Numbered from the stretch's first letter, positions 23,500 to 36,180 are shown. The stretch is DNA of 64,000 nt from Fusarium oxysporum f. sp. lycopersici 4287 (GCF_000149955.1 NC_030988.1:4711245-4775244), one strand, 5' to 3'. The notes: generated by a model from the sequence alone, not told the origin. A program made the numbers and translations.

Positions 23500-24614
23500 A
23501 CTTCTCCAATGTCACTGTCGTCATCGAAAGCCCTTTGCGACGTCGCCGTTAACTTGGGCGAGGCTGAACGACCTCTCGCAATTGCTTGCCATCGCCGGTA
23601 TCGCGAGTATACCGAGAGCTAACTGGCTGGCCATCGGAAATTGTCCCTGATGAGCCATCCACCACTCGATTGGATCCTCAGTCTCTTACGGCTCTAGCTG
23701 CAGATACCTCTCAAGCTCACTTCTCGTTGCCGTAGTCTTCGCTGTCCTGCTCTTCACCCACTGCTTGAGCATACTGTTTACCCGGGTTCTCTGCGGCACT
23801 CTTGGGGATGCCGTAGTCTCAACAATTGCCCCCCGCTGCTCATCCACCGACCGATTGCAGCGGTATCAGCGATCCAGGTAGTCAGATAGTCCATCTCTGG
23901 CGTCCCTCGCCTAGACAAGCTGTTCTTCTAATGCCCGATTCACCTCCAGATAGCTCTTGCCCAGTGATGGATGGAGAATGGTGGATGCGGCAAACAACGG
24001 CGATTCTCTAAGAGTGGTATAGTATTCTTTGAGTTTCTGCCAGGCGGTGATGATGGGGAGCCTCAGATAGCGTCGGAGATCCTTCTTCATGTCGTCAACT
24101 TCCGATGATCCTGATGGCTTGCCTAATCCATCATCACATTGTCCCGAACTACGACCTGGCAAGGAGCTTTGCATTGACTTTCGCGGATGGATGGCGATCT
24201 CGCAATCCCTGAACCTAGCAGGAATCTGCCGGTTTCGGTCTGGTCCCCTCGAGCTAGCTCGACCTGCGAGTGGGTATTCTCTTCGGTTGCCTCGTCTGGA
24301 ACAGCATGGTAGAACAACTTCCGATCCTTAAGATGATCCAGCAAGTATTTCATGCCTGTCATCACCTCCCAAAGCCGTCCATTACCTGGGGCTTTAAGAA
24401 GTTTGTAAGACTGGGTATGGGGGAATATTTTTGCGTCAACTTCAGCATTGGGAGTGCCAATTCTGTAAGTTTGGTAGCAGAAAGCTCCTGTAGGCAGGTC
24501 CAGGTGATCCTCAGTGTTCCTGTAAAGTAGAACGTGCTTACCGATGCCCATCCAGCTGCTTGAAACGTCAATGAAGACAAGTGCATGACCCTCAGCGCTG
24601 AGTGGTTGAGACAT
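23500..24614 (-). pseudogene. hAT-superfamily transposase relic
   Basis: Three stretches recall the C-terminal half of fungal hAT transposases: GNGRLWEVMTGMKYLLDHLKD (near 24360-24420), LPIITAWQKLKEYYTTLRES with FAASTILHPSL (near 23950-24050), and the dimerisation segment DPIEWWMAHQGQFPMASQLA with AIPAMASNCERSFSLA (near 23560-23690). In-frame stops and at least one frame change lie between them, and the N-terminal BED finger and catalytic start were not found. The open frame from 24614 begins with about 60 residues that do not look like hAT, so it may be a chance fusion. The element is inactive. Confidence 0.75.
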
Positions 24615-25927
24615 AGTTTTTATGCGGGGTATATTGCGTTTGCGCGGTGAATCTTAGAGTATGTGCTCCCATCTCTTCTTGTCGAGAAAAGCGTAGATGG
24701 TGAAGTCACCCTCCTCTATCGTATGCTTCTGGTTCGTCTGACGGTTCTGGATTCAGAAGAGCGGACTATGGCAGTAGTTCCTATCTGGAGGAGTCTGTAC
24801 ACTTTGGCTTATCCCATAATCGGAAGGTACGCTGAGATGCTCTGGATGGCTTTGCAAAGGTTGCCAAGCACGGTAATTGGACGGGGCGAAACGATCAACA
24901 TTAACAACACTGCCCTGCCCTTGCGAGTAGCGATCATTGGCAAAGCCTCCAGAAACCACTCTTTGTGGGGCCACCAAAGTTGATTTTGGTGAACGCCTGT
25001 AAAGGTCTGATAATGGCGGAAGACTCGCGATTGCACGTCTGATTGGTAAGGCAGAAGGATTCAGTTCGTCGATTGTCCAGAGGTTTTCGGGGCTAGGACC
25101 AATTTCTCAATCCGTATTATTAGATTACCCAGTTTCTGCCATGTAAATAATCACATACGATCAATATCAACTGCAGATCTCCAAAGACTCAACTGACAAA
25201 TGAAGTTTGAATGAACCATGTACGTGGAACTGCGACCTTCTCCGTCCGAGTCCCTTTGCACGACTGTGCAGCACTTCTCAGGGAGTGAACTCACCTCAAG
25301 ATCGGAAGAACGTCCCATACGGTCTACCGCCGACAAGAAAACTAAGCAATACAGTTCAATATAAACTCTGGTACCTTGTTCTCATTCTGCTCAGGGCTGT
25401 TTTCTTATCGCGAGATATCAGAAGCGGTGAGTCGAGTCCGCGACGATGCATGGGAGGTCCAAGAAACAAAAAACAAGTAATTCGGCTGACTTAGTATCGC
25501 CATAGCTTTGAATTCGTAGATGTTTATGCACCTTTTTTCGCTGGCCTTTGTCAGAAAGTCCGTATTGCGACGATCGGCGAAAATGATGATAGGGGTCAAA
25601 ATGGACCTCGCCAAGCTCTGACTGTCGTTTCTAGCAGTCTGTTGGACGTACGGACGGGAACCGCCAATATCCATTTTGAAGACGTGCAAGTATCCAAATA
25701 TAGAACGCCATGATTCAAAAAAATTACTTGAGCCGCAAACGCATGCATATGATCGACCGTACTGGATGGCATTCTTAGTTACTCGAGACCAATGGCTAGT
25801 GAAAGACCGCCTAGGACTTTCAGCCCCAATAACTTGCATCATTGTCCTTGTTGATCGGATCCAACCCTTTCCACAAGATACTCGCCGTGCTCCAAGCTTT
25901 TGCGATCCTTAAGCTCGTGAGTCCGCC
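24615..25927. other. spacer upstream of HMG gene
   Basis: There are short frames only, including 145 codons on the minus strand at 25405-25842 without motifs. It may hold further decayed hAT sequence and the HMG gene promoter. Confidence 0.4.
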
Positions 25928-26536
25928 ATGAATCCAGCTGCCGACCAGGACCTTCTGCTGTATTCAGCCCTCCCCAATGATTCAGATTGTAAGAACGAAT
26001 ATCTCTTATCACAATCTATCCAAGAAGAAGGAGGCTTCTTCCAAAATCCATCGCTGAGTCATTCCCTTCCATCTGCATCTCAGCCTGGGATTCTTCAAGA
26101 TAGCTGGCACCCGACCTCAGCTCAGGCTGATCACGCCTTCGATGGATGGTTCGAAAGAGATTGGGTGTTATTTCCGGATACTCCAGATTCAGTTGAGCAA
26201 CCTGACGATATAATGGAGATCTCAGTTGTCCTCAGCAGTTACGGTTCCTTAGAAGAGGCCCAGTTTAGAATAGATCGGCACGTGCAGCGGACATTGGAGC
26301 AAAGGCATCTCGTGGCCCAGAGCGGCAAGAACAAGCGCCCAGCAAATGCATTCATCCTCTATCGTATAGCCTTTCAATGCGTGGCTGAAGAGTTCTATAG
26401 CACCAAATGTCAACAGCTTGTGTCAAGAATATGTGGGAAGAGCTGGCAACTCGAATCGGACGATGTAAAAGCGTGGTTTCAAGAACAGGCCAAGATCCAG
26501 AAGGCGAACTATAGGCAGGCTTTTGAGCATGGGTGA
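25928..26536 (+). CDS. HMG-box (MATA-type) DNA-binding protein
   Basis: An intronless frame of 202 codons. The HMG box fills residues 136-202: KRPANAFILYR, then a variable helix, then ICGKSWQLESDDVKAWFQ and QAKIQKANYRQAF. KRPxNAFILYR and the W in GKxW are hallmarks of the MATA/MAT1-2 type box that bends DNA in the minor groove. The protein ends right after helix 3, shorter than usual, because a stop follows FEHG. The N-terminal 135 residues are acidic and Ser/Pro-rich, possibly an activation region. No MAT1-2 neighbours (SLA2, APN2) are near, so this is an accessory HMG gene rather than a mating-type locus. Confidence 0.82.
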   Translation: MNPAADQDLLLYSALPNDSDCKNEYLLSQSIQEEGGFFQNPSLSHSLPSASQPGILQDSWHPTSAQADHAFDGWFERDWVLFPDTPDSVEQPDDIMEISVVLSSYGSLEEAQFRIDRHVQRTLEQRHLVAQSGKNKRPANAFILYRIAFQCVAEEFYSTKCQQLVSRICGKSWQLESDDVKAWFQEQAKIQKANYRQAFEHG

Positions 26537-27621
26537 AGGAGAGGCTTGAAACTTAAATGTATTTAACAGTTTTCCTTCTTCTGAGCTTCTCTGGTGGAGA
26601 GTGATATGGCCTTTTCGAAGGGGAAGAAAAAGGCAAATATTTGCACCAGAACCGAAAGCTACAGTGCCCTTGGAGGAAAATTGTATCCAGAAACATGGAA
26701 AGCAACTCAACAAAGCGCGGACACTATACAACAAGCGCCTCACAGAAATGCAAATATATCTAACATGAAGAGTGAATTGTCTTTTGGACCACTTTGCTTA
26801 CATAAAATTCAACTATCCCATATGAAATCACAAGCAGAGATAGTAGAACCGCTCTATTTGTTAAGTCATCGAAGATTTGTTGTGCGTTGCTCGCCCGCTT
26901 ATGGAATTCCTCGATTACTAGTTAGAGGTTTTGAGATTCTTCGGACTCGCGTCTAAATGCATGATAAAATCGTGAAGGGGTGGGCGATAATTCTTTAGGT
27001 GATGCGGCAAGGACAAACTGTGTCGCTTCTTTCGTGAGATATGAACAGGGATGCATGTGGTACAGTTCACTGATGCCGAACAACCTCTGGCAGCCAACCT
27101 GAGAGGGCGCTACGGACATGAGTTTCCCCCTCGTGACTTGTTGTATCGGTATTCGAAAGGCTGCCATGAGCATTAGAACATTATAGCAGCTGTAGCTGGA
27201 ACGGCATTCAACGATTATATCTGTACCAATCCTTCTGGTCTTTTATGTTTTACCTTTTATATTTAGAAATATAAAGAATAATGATATATCTGTAACTTAA
27301 ACCGCCATAGCGCTCGTCTATAGTCCTTATTAACGTATTGTCAGACTCGGTGTATCTTGTCTGACTTTTGGTAAAGTCAAATTGGTTGAATCCTGGACCT
27401 AGAAGCTTGGATGTCTATGATTTCGAGTTATAACTTCAAGACTAACTCCATTTGACATTATATCATGTTTCCCTTTCCTGGCTATCTCGAATGCAGCCTA
27501 TGCTCCCCAAAACAGTAGCCCAAAGCAAGGCAACCAAGCTCAGTGGGCCGAAAATTATCATCGGGAGAAGCGATACGAGGAAATTCCCTATTATGTTAGC
27601 GAGAATTGGACTCAGTGTCAT
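26537..27621. other. intergenic, AT-rich
   Basis: The segment from about 27190 to 27480 is very AT-rich and has no open frame of interest. It separates the HMG gene from the 3' end of the monooxygenase gene. Confidence 0.5.
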
Positions 27622-29560
27622 CTAGCAGGCGCTCTTACCGAAGAACAACGGCCTTCTCGTGATTGTTTGCCAGAACTCCTCCGATATAAGCATGTCTGCA
27701 GCACCACTCCACTGCCAGGGTCCCAGGAGACGAAACTTGGTGTTGAAGTGTGCGCCAAAAGCCCAGACAACAAGCAGACGCCACCCATCACGAACGTGTT
27801 TCTTCTGCGCAATGGCCAAGACGTCCCAGAGCCCTATTGCTGAGTTCATATCCAAAGCCAACTGATATACATAGCTTTCATGGTCGACACCGTATTCTAT
27901 ACGAGAATCTGGAGGAAGCTTTAAGCGGTAGTGTTCTTCATCGGTAGCTCGCAGAGGATGGGGTATCTTCTCTGGAGCTAATATATTCAGAATCCAAAGC
28001 TGAGCTTGCATTTCTGCCAGAGGCGGGATGGCGCCAAGTGAGGGTCTCACAAATCCAATAAATCCGACGGTTGGCTCATCACGTCGCCAGATACCGCGGA
28101 CATTGGCCTGGTTTGCCGTTCCGTAAGCTCTGGTAGGTTTTGTTCGTGAAGGCTCAAGGAACGGAAAATCTTGTTTATAGCCAGTAGAGAGAATGACGAT
28201 ATCTGGTTTGATTCTCTCTCCTTTCAACCGGCTGAACTCGGGCTGCTGGTTATCGAAGAAATGGACAGTCCCATCCCGGCCTATCTCCTTCGGCCATGGT
28301 GCCAAGTCCACTTTTCTCCCATTGGTGTCTGGAACCGGAGTTTGCACGATGGCAGATCGCAGGGCGTATAGCCAGAGGCGTGGGCCTGGCATACTTGGAC
28401 GGTATGGAAGGCTGATGTAGGGACAGACTTTCATAGATTTGTTAAAGAATACTAGAGGAATGGTCAGCACTGCGGTGGGAGTACGGTCGTGGAGATATGT
28501 TACTCTTGGACGGATGATGGCGTTCCGGACTGATCCTTCCGATCCACTGGTCCATTCCCGCTGTGGTTCCAGACGACAACCAAAGGATGAACTTGATGTA
28601 CCAGTGATAGTAGTGCCATAGCACTATGGAATTGCGAAGGAGTGGGTGAACATATGTGGTATCGAACATGTTGGCCCGGCTCACGTCAATTGGTATGCCT
28701 GGCTCTTTAGGGTCCGGTTTCCTCCCAAGAATTGGAAACAACACGGGACCCGGATTTCTCTGATCGTATTGTCAATAGATAGGACGAAGGAGGAGCATTT
28801 GAGAAACGTGATTCATCACGGAGTGCTACAGTACATACCTTTGGAGCGAAATGCAAGCCATCTCTATGGCAGAGTAAGACTCTTTTGGTAGGTGACGTTG
28901 CCGCTAGATATGCGATATCTGCCCCAGTCTCTCCACTTCCAACTACCATGATGGTTTTGTCGGTGCCGAACTGCTTTCTTGACTTGAAGACGGAAGAATG
29001 AAAAGCCAATGGAACATTTTCCATTCCCTTTATGTTGGGGATGTTGGGTGTCACATGCAAACCCGAACAAACAGCGACCGCATCACATCTCCATTCACAT
29101 GGAAACCGGGCCTCGTTTGTTTTGTACGTGATGATGTGGCTCCCATCGACTCCTCGGGTGACAGATACAACTCGTGTGTTGAGTCGCATATGAGGCCACA
29201 ATTTGAAATGCGTGCAGTAAGCTTGAAGATACTGCACATACTGCTCAGTGCTGAGAAAGTCACCATGCTCGGAATGTCTGAAGTCGGAGAAAGTGGTGAG
29301 TTGTTTGGAGGACACGAGCTGCAGTGAGTATCAGTGGTTTGGTTCATAGTCTCTCGACTGCTCTAGCCACTCACCTCGGCGTCTTCGTATGATCGTGCAG
29401 CAAATGTACCTCCAACTTGCGTTTGATATTCAAATAGAATTGCTTCGACAGGCTCGCAGGATATGCTCGCAGAAGCCTGGATCAGGTACTTCAAGGTGAC
29501 AAGCCCTGACGGACCTCCCCCAATCACCGCCACTCTCATAGCCAAAAGGCCAATGCTCAA
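27622..29560 (-). CDS. flavin-dependent monooxygenase (FMO-like)
   Basis: Four exons, 29375-29560, 28839-29318, 28504-28759 and 27622-28451, join in frame to 583 residues. Motifs are an N-terminal FAD Rossmann fingerprint VAVIGGGPSGL, an HSSVFKSRKQF segment resembling the FMO signature, a second nucleotide-binding site VVGSGETGADIA for NADPH, and the strand DIVILSTGYKQDFPFL. The intron at 28452-28503 yields SKIFFNKSMKVCPYIS, a good match to relatives. Such enzymes use NADPH and oxygen to oxygenate N, S or carbonyl groups. Many fungal members serve secondary metabolism. No partner biosynthetic core gene lies in the window, so the substrate is open. The gene is intact and lies 0.6 kb from the LINE insertion. 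Confidence 0.87.
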
Positions 29561-30157
29561 TCTCGTCGATTTGCCTTCTGTATGAGAGCCGGATCACAGA
29601 ACCGCTTTCTCAGGCAGCACTTTACTGATTGCGATAAGCATAGTGCATTGATCGTGCGAGTAATGAACATAATTAATACTCTATCCAAGTGTGGATCACG
29701 AAGAGCTGAACGCGAAAGGCGGACGACTCTATTTGGCCTTTCAACGCTGAGCGCACGTCGATTGGACGGGCGAACCTTCGAGGATCCTGTACCACAGTAT
29801 TGGCCGCAGGCCAGGCCTGGAACCTGTTCCCAGAGCGTTCTAATGGCTGTTTCTCGACGAATTTTGTTCACAGGCAAGCATGCGGCCAGCTTTTTTGCCA
29901 AAACTAAAACGTTTTTGAGAAGCATCCAATTTAGATCAAGATTTGGCACATGGTGTTAACTGCGGTTGAAATTGTCAATCCTCGCTCATTATGTGTGGCA
30001 AAGCCGATGCAAGCGATTCAATCCTTTATGAGATCATCTCAGCATAGACATATTGTAGACTACGCTGCCAAACTCAAAAAAGGATCAATGGAAAGAAAAT
30101 TCGCAAATGGCATGCAACAGTCGCTTGCTTACCCTACAGCCCTTCGGGCTATTGGCC
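29561..30157. other. spacer between monooxygenase and LINE
   Basis: Overlapping frames of about 125-130 codons on both strands (29557-29959) have no motif. This is the likely promoter side of the monooxygenase gene. Confidence 0.4.
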
Positions 30158-30170
30158 AGCCAGATGGCTT
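30158..30170. repeat. LINE target-site duplication, left copy
   Basis: AGCCAGATGGCTT here is identical to 36205-36217. The base before each copy is also C, so the duplication may be 14 bp. Confidence 0.92.
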
Positions 30171-30300
30171 GCACCTTCCTTTGTCATCACACTTTCTTGG
30201 CATACAAGTGTTAAGAAAGTGGCCCTGTCTGCACCAAGATCCTTAACAAGCGCACAACAAACGACCCAACCTGCGCTTCGCGCAGCCGCAAGCCGCGGCG

Positions 30301-31941
30301 ATGGCCTCGTCCATGACGAGCCCGCCCGCTGTCTCGGATCGCTTTGATCTTGGGATCCACACTCCCGCCAATCTAAACCGAGAAGCCCGTGCAGCTCTCC
30401 TGCAAAACAGCCCTGCAATCGTCAACGGTCCCGTTGGTGTTTCACCCGGACTCGGGCGGACGGCGCAGACACCGTCCTCACCACTCAACGCCGCCACCAC
30501 TGCTGCAGCTGTGGAAGGAGCTGAGCGTGCCAACCCCACATCGATCTATGATCAGCCAATCTCTATTATCAAATCGGCCAATGACCTCGCCCGCGAGCGC
30601 GTGGAAGAGTACAACGCCAAGCTGATGGTTTTCCAGGCCTTCTGCGCCAAGTTTGAAGAAGCCGCTCAGCAATTCACCGCTGGACCGCAGCGACGTTTCG
30701 CTCGGCAATTCGCCGACAGCTTCCTCGGCATTTGGAAACAAGAGCTTTCTGGCGATGCACCAGCTTCTAAGCCTACCTACAGCAGCGTCGCCGCCTCGCT
30801 CCCCACTGACCGCGCCCGCCCAACTCCCCAACATCAACAACAACAACAACACCGACAATCTGACCCACTTCATCGCCAAGGGCAACAATCGACCATCGCT
30901 CCACCCCGACAAGACCTCCGTGTCTTCATCCGTCTAGAAGCCGGAGCTCCGGCCAGGGCCCACAGTAGCTATGCCATCCGGACCCTGATCCGGGAAAAGC
31001 TCGGCGCCGTCTCAGACAAGATCCGACAGGTGTTTGAAGTCAGATCAGGATGGGCCATCCTGGCTGCCGACCTCGAAACGCGCGACTTTCTCGTAGAGAA
31101 GCGGGCCGAGTGGGCGGCTGAGCTGGGAGCTATGGCAGTAGAAACGAACAAGGAATGGCACACTTATGTGGTCTCAGACTTTCCCAGAAGACTGACCGAC
31201 TTTCGCGGCAATGAGGTGGATAGTGACAGCGTTGTCAGCGATGAGATAGAAATCCAGACAGGGCTCAAGCCCGTTGATATACGTACTGGGAGACAATTCT
31301 CGGATAATCCCTTGACCAAGACTCTACTTGTGTCCTTTCTCAAGCCCACCAAGAGATTCTGGTCCCTCTTTGGCAGCCGTGCAGCCAGACTCATAGACAA
31401 AACCGTCCAACCTAAACAGTGCAAAACGTGCTGGGACTACCACTTTGCCCGCAACTGCCGTAGACAGCCAGTCTGCCGACGCTGTGGCAAGACTGACCAT
31501 ATCGCAGACGGCTGTGCTGCACCAGAACAGTGCGTCAACTGCTTAGGGCCCCACGAGGCCAGCCTTCGTAAGTGCCCAGCTCGGCCGAAGAAAGTACGCG
31601 GCGTCCTTCGCCGGCTTACCAAAGAACAACGAGAACACGTCCGAATGGTGGGCGCGGAAACATACCGACAACGATATTCAGAAACACAACTAGAGACGCA
31701 TATGGAAACCCAACAAGGAGCGACTGAGCTGCGAAGGGGCGACATCGGACTAGATGAACAGCCAGACGCTCACGCTCCGAGTCCAGCTGCGTCGGGAGCA
31801 CCCTCGTGCATCATGGTGGCCACAGCTCCCCGGGCTACCTACGAAGCAGAGGAGGAGCCTGAGCATCATGGACTAAGCTCACCGAAGAAGAAGCGTCGTA
31901 TAATCCTGACAAGCCGTACTCATGACTATGACCAGGAATAG
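30301..31941 (+). CDS. LINE ORF1 (gag-like nucleic-acid-binding protein)
   Basis: An intact frame of 546 codons. The N-terminal half has a Gln/Pro-rich stretch (near residues 175-200). The C-terminal part carries three zinc knuckles in a row near residues 378-425: CKTCWDYHFARNC, CRRCGKTDHIADGC and CVNCLGPHEASLRKC. It ends with a basic KKKRR. Proteins of this kind coat the element RNA and bring it to the nucleus. The stop overlaps the ATG of ORF2 by 20 bases, which fits coupled or reinitiated translation of ORF2. Confidence 0.9.
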   Translation: MASSMTSPPAVSDRFDLGIHTPANLNREARAALLQNSPAIVNGPVGVSPGLGRTAQTPSSPLNAATTAAAVEGAERANPTSIYDQPISIIKSANDLARERVEEYNAKLMVFQAFCAKFEEAAQQFTAGPQRRFARQFADSFLGIWKQELSGDAPASKPTYSSVAASLPTDRARPTPQHQQQQQHRQSDPLHRQGQQSTIAPPRQDLRVFIRLEAGAPARAHSSYAIRTLIREKLGAVSDKIRQVFEVRSGWAILAADLETRDFLVEKRAEWAAELGAMAVETNKEWHTYVVSDFPRRLTDFRGNEVDSDSVVSDEIEIQTGLKPVDIRTGRQFSDNPLTKTLLVSFLKPTKRFWSLFGSRAARLIDKTVQPKQCKTCWDYHFARNCRRQPVCRRCGKTDHIADGCAAPEQCVNCLGPHEASLRKCPARPKKVRGVLRRLTKEQREHVRMVGAETYRQRYSETQLETHMETQQGATELRRGDIGLDEQPDAHAPSPAASGAPSCIMVATAPRATYEAEEEPEHHGLSSPKKKRRIILTSRTHDYDQE

Positions 31942-34900
31942 GTACTCGCAGACACGAAAGAACGATAAGAAGCCACTCAAGGTCTTCCAGGCCAACGTCG
32001 GCAAGATCCCTCCGGCCCACGACTGCGCCCTGGCGCTAGCCGACTCGGAACGATATGACATTGTACTCCTGCAGGAGCCGTGGACAGCTCATACTAAAGC
32101 CCGCTGCCTAACCAAGACACATCCTGCGTACGACACGTTCACGCCAGTCGACATGTGGAACAGCAACGACACTCGGCCTAGAGTGATGACATATGTCCGA
32201 CGAGACCCAAGACTTCTGGCTGACCAGATTCGCCCCTTTGAGACACGTGACATTCTTTGGATCACAGTCAACGGCATGACGATAGTCAACTTTTATCGCC
32301 AGAACGACGAGAGGGATGCCCTAAACACGCTGCTTCGCTGGCCTGTTCCGGAGCGCTGCCTCGTTGCTGGCGATTTCAATGCCAGGCATCGTAGTTGGCA
32401 GACGGGCCAAGCGACGAACCGCGGCCACGAGGTAGCGGGATGGGCGTCAGAGAATGACCTCAATCTTCTCAACACTCTAGATATCCCGACAAATCCACAC
32501 GGCAACACGATTGACCTGGCCTTCACCAATATGCCACTGGCCGAAGCTACCGTCGAGGACCATCTTGCCACTAGCTCCGACCACTTCACGCTCAGCTTGA
32601 CCTTCCTTGACATCAGATCGACTCCGGTACAACCGGCCAAGATCCGAGTCAAGACGGAAGACGAGCTTAAACGATTCGTCGAGATCGTAGAGCTTGGCGC
32701 TACAGGAATACCCCTGACAGATTCGACCCCCGAGGAGCTGGACGAGCTTGCCTCTTCACTTGTGAGTCTACTAACATCAGCAGCAAAAGCGTCTGGGAGG
32801 CCCGCACGGAAAGGCGGACGTCCGGCTCCCTGGTGGACGGAGGAGTGCGCCGACGCCGCGGCTGCTTTTCGAGCCATCAGAAGAAGCTACCCACTCGGCT
32901 TCAACCAGGACGTTCAGATCGCCAAGAGAGGCTTTCATCGTGTGGTCCGTCGGGCCAAGAGACGCTATTGGCGTAACCTCATCGATGGCTTCTCCAGCAG
33001 TAGCGATGTTTTCAAAGCTGTCCGGTGGCTAAAGTCCCCAAGAGCCTTCCAGTCGCCACCTCTACAGGTCGATAACGTCGTGTACGAAAGCCAGATTGAT
33101 AAAGCCAACGCACTCCGACAAGCCACGTTAGAACGCAGAACTGCGGAAGACGACATTACAAACCCTTGGATGCCTCTCACTCCTTCGTAGACTAATACCG
33201 TTCCTTCGGAGATCTCCATGGAAGAGGTGCAGTACGCAACCCTCAGCACAGGCAACACATCCCCCGGGTCGGACAACATCACAGTCAAACTTCTCGAAGC
33301 AGTATGGCACATCATCGGGACACACGTCCGCCGTCTCTTCGAAAGATGCCTTACCATAGGCCATCATCCAAAACCATTCAAGGAGGCCGAGGTGGTCATG
33401 ATCGCGAAACCGGGACGCAGAGACCTCACAGAGCCGCGAGCATGGCGACCCATCTCACTGCTCTCCTGCCTCGGCAAGGGACTCGAGCGACTGATTGGCG
33501 CGGCGCCTAGCCTGGGCAGCTGTGCACTACAGCGTCCTTCATCCGCAGCAAGCTGGAGCGCTGCCCAAGAGGTCGGCAACAGACCTGGTGACTGCCCTGA
33601 TCCACGACATCGAAGAAGCGTTTGCACGCAAGAAAGTGGCGACTCTGGTCACAATGGATGTTCAGGGCGCTTTCGACACCGTTATGTGCAATAGGCTCGT
33701 CCTGCGTCTCCGCAAACAGGGCTGGCCTGACCATCTGGCTCGCTGGACTGGCTCCTTCATGGGCGGCCGGTCTGCGCGTGTCAGGTACCAGGACATCGTC
33801 ACGCCCTCTTCTCCCCTCCAGTGCGGCCTCCCTCAGGGGTCGCCAGTATCGCCGATACTCTTTCTGCTCTACACCGAGCCAATCTACCGACTGGGCAACC
33901 CACGAGGTCGTTTCGGCTATGCAGATGACACGGCTATCCTGTCCATAGGTGACACAGTAGATGAGACCACTGCTATGGCATCTAGCTCCATCGCCAAGAT
34001 GGTGCGATGGGGCGCAGCGAACGGCGTTTCCTTTGACACAAAGAAGACCGAAGTCATGCACTTCTCCCGTAGCAAGCTCAGTACTGCTCCAGCAGTACGC
34101 CACGATGATGTAGAGAAGCACCCCGAATCAGCTCTGCGCTGGCTTGGCATCTGGCTGGACAGCAGACTATCGTTCCGAGTTCATGTCGAGAAGTGGGCGG
34201 CTAAAGCGAAGGCAGTGGCCTACCATCTACGAGGCCTCACTAACACGATACACGGCCCTCTGCCGAGCGCCGTTCGAAGTGCCGTCAGAGCATGTATCGA
34301 GCCAGTACTGCTTCACGGCTCCGAGGCGTGGTACCCGGGCAGGTCCAGGCCACGTTGGAACCAGCCCACGAAGGACCTACCATCCAGTAATCAGCACCTC
34401 GTACAAATAATGACCAAAGCCATGAACCAGGCGATGAGAGCCATACTACCTGTCTGGAAGACGACACCTACCGCCATCCTACAAAGAGAAAGCGGTATAC
34501 CACCAATCGATCAACTGCTCGAAGCAAGGCGACTTAGATTCTCCGCACGACTCAAATCGTTGGATGAAGCTCACCCTCTGGCGGGCCGAACGCGCCCGCC
34601 ACGCCGGCCTCACCAACCTACTTACCATAACCTCATCAAGCGAAGATACCAAATACAGACAGAAAGCGTCTTCAGGACACGTCTTCGACGCACAGACGAA
34701 CTCTTGGCATCCTGTTCACGGCCCAAACTCGTTCAGCGATACTTCCATAAAGAACAGATACCTCCGCTCCAGATAGCATCGAAAGAGAAATCGGCCGACG
34801 CCTTTATCCGCTGGGTCGAGTCTCTTGACTTGCTCACTTTGGTTGTATACTCCGATGGCTCTCTGTCCTCAGAAGGGGTGGCCAGCTACGGCTTTACCAT

Positions 34901-35681
34901 CCACCAGAACAATGTCCCAATCTTTGACGGATCGGGCCGCCTTGGACCTGCTGAGGTCTTCGACGCTGAAGCTACCGGGGCATTAGAGGGCCTGAAGGCT
35001 GCCCGAAACCTGCGAGATGCAGCAACACAGAACATCTTCATTTGCCTAGATAACCTCGCGGCCGCCACCTGCCTGCGAGGTACACCCTCCGACTCCTCCC
35101 AAGACGTCTTTCTCGAATTCCAGGCTCTGGCAACATCGCATGGAGCCGTCCAGGTCCTTTGGGTGCCAGGACACACCGACATTCCCGGCAACGAACAGGC
35201 CGATAAACTGGCAAGAGCAGCGTCGTCACTCCCCGAGCCCGAAGATGCTCAACCAACGCTGGCTTATTTGCGAAGGATCGCAAGACAAAAACCGAAAGAA
35301 GCATTCGAGGCATGGTGGTCTACCTCCGCTCCCGAGCAGTACAAGAGACTTAATCTCAAGGCGACTACAGGCTGCCCGCCGGAGCTCTCGCTCCCGCGTG
35401 CAGCCTTGCACCATCTGCTGGCAGCGAGGTCCCTCCATGGGGATTTCGCCACGTATCATGAGAGATTCGACCACGACGACGCACGCCTGATCTGTTCATG
35501 CGGCCGACGCAAAGCACCGGATCACATCTTCTACTGCAGAAAGGTGCCGCCGCGCCATCGGTTGAGGCTAGCACCCTCGCCGAATGCAACAGTCAATCTA
35601 GCAATAGGGAAAGACTTTACCAAGTTTATCGACCTGTCCAAGGACAGTGAGTTCTTTGGAAAGATTTGCCCTCGCTATTAG
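31922..35681 (+). pseudogene. LINE ORF2 (endonuclease, reverse transcriptase, RNase H), broken
   Basis: Three parts follow one another. The APE-type endonuclease (31922-33190) has LLQEPW, GDFNARHRSW, IDLAFTN and a SDHF motif. The reverse transcriptase (from 33218) has AWRPISLLSCLGKGLERL, DVQGAFDTV, GLPQGSPVSPILF and the catalytic FGYADDTAIL. RNase H has VVYSDGSLSSEG, AEATGALEGL, CLDNLAAATC and WVPGHTDIPGNEQADKLA. The tail has CSCGRRKAPDHIFYC. There are two lesions: an in-frame TAG at 33188-33190, after which the same frame continues, and a one-base gain near 33496-33499 that shifts the frame within LERLI/ARRLA. All catalytic residues are still present. The protein cannot be made as a single chain from this copy. 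Confidence 0.9.
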
Positions 35682-36151
35682 GCGACGACAACGAGAGGAG
35701 CACTCGCAACTCTCTTTCCTTCTTTATCTTCCACGTATTTCTTTTGTTGCCTTCCTTTCCTTTTCTTACGTATGCTCACGGCCAGATGAAGAGCGTTGCA
35801 GCGCCCCTCGTCTAGCCGGGACTACCTTAAGGCAGCCTCAGACTGCCATACGCACAGGCTGATCTCAGCCTCCCTGACTCCAGGCTCCAAAAGCGGCTGC
35901 GATATGTCAGCTACGCCTTGCCATCCCGCTGACGGGTAACAGGCTCGATAGGATGCGCCATTTGTGCCGATGATATGCTGGATGGAGTGCGGTTCACTGA
36001 CGCGTTTGCAGAAATTGGACGCCATGGGAGAGACTAAATTCGAGTCGCGAATGACTAATCCTTTATGGCCAATAGCATTTCTGCAATTAGTGTGTAGATA
36101 GATTCCGATTTCTCTAGCTCAGCACGTCCTGTGCTCCATTAGGAGACTTCT

Positions 36152-36168
36152 GGGGGCCGACGGCCCCC
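36152..36168 (+). other. LINE 3' terminal hairpin
   Basis: GGGGGCCGACGGCCCCC folds into a stable stem of at least six G-C pairs with a small loop. It lies 12 bases before the start of the tail repeats. In LINEs that recognise their own RNA, a 3' stem-loop is bound by the reverse transcriptase; that role is inferred here. Confidence 0.7.
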
Positions 36169-36180
36169 CGGACGAAAAAT

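Noticed and set aside
29557..29959. Frames of 125-130 codons on both strands beside the monooxygenase
   Set aside because: No motif, mutually antisense, and located where a promoter is expected.
33507..34121. 204-codon minus-strand frame inside the LINE
   Set aside because: It is antisense to the reverse-transcriptase domain, whose motifs are unmistakable on the plus strand.
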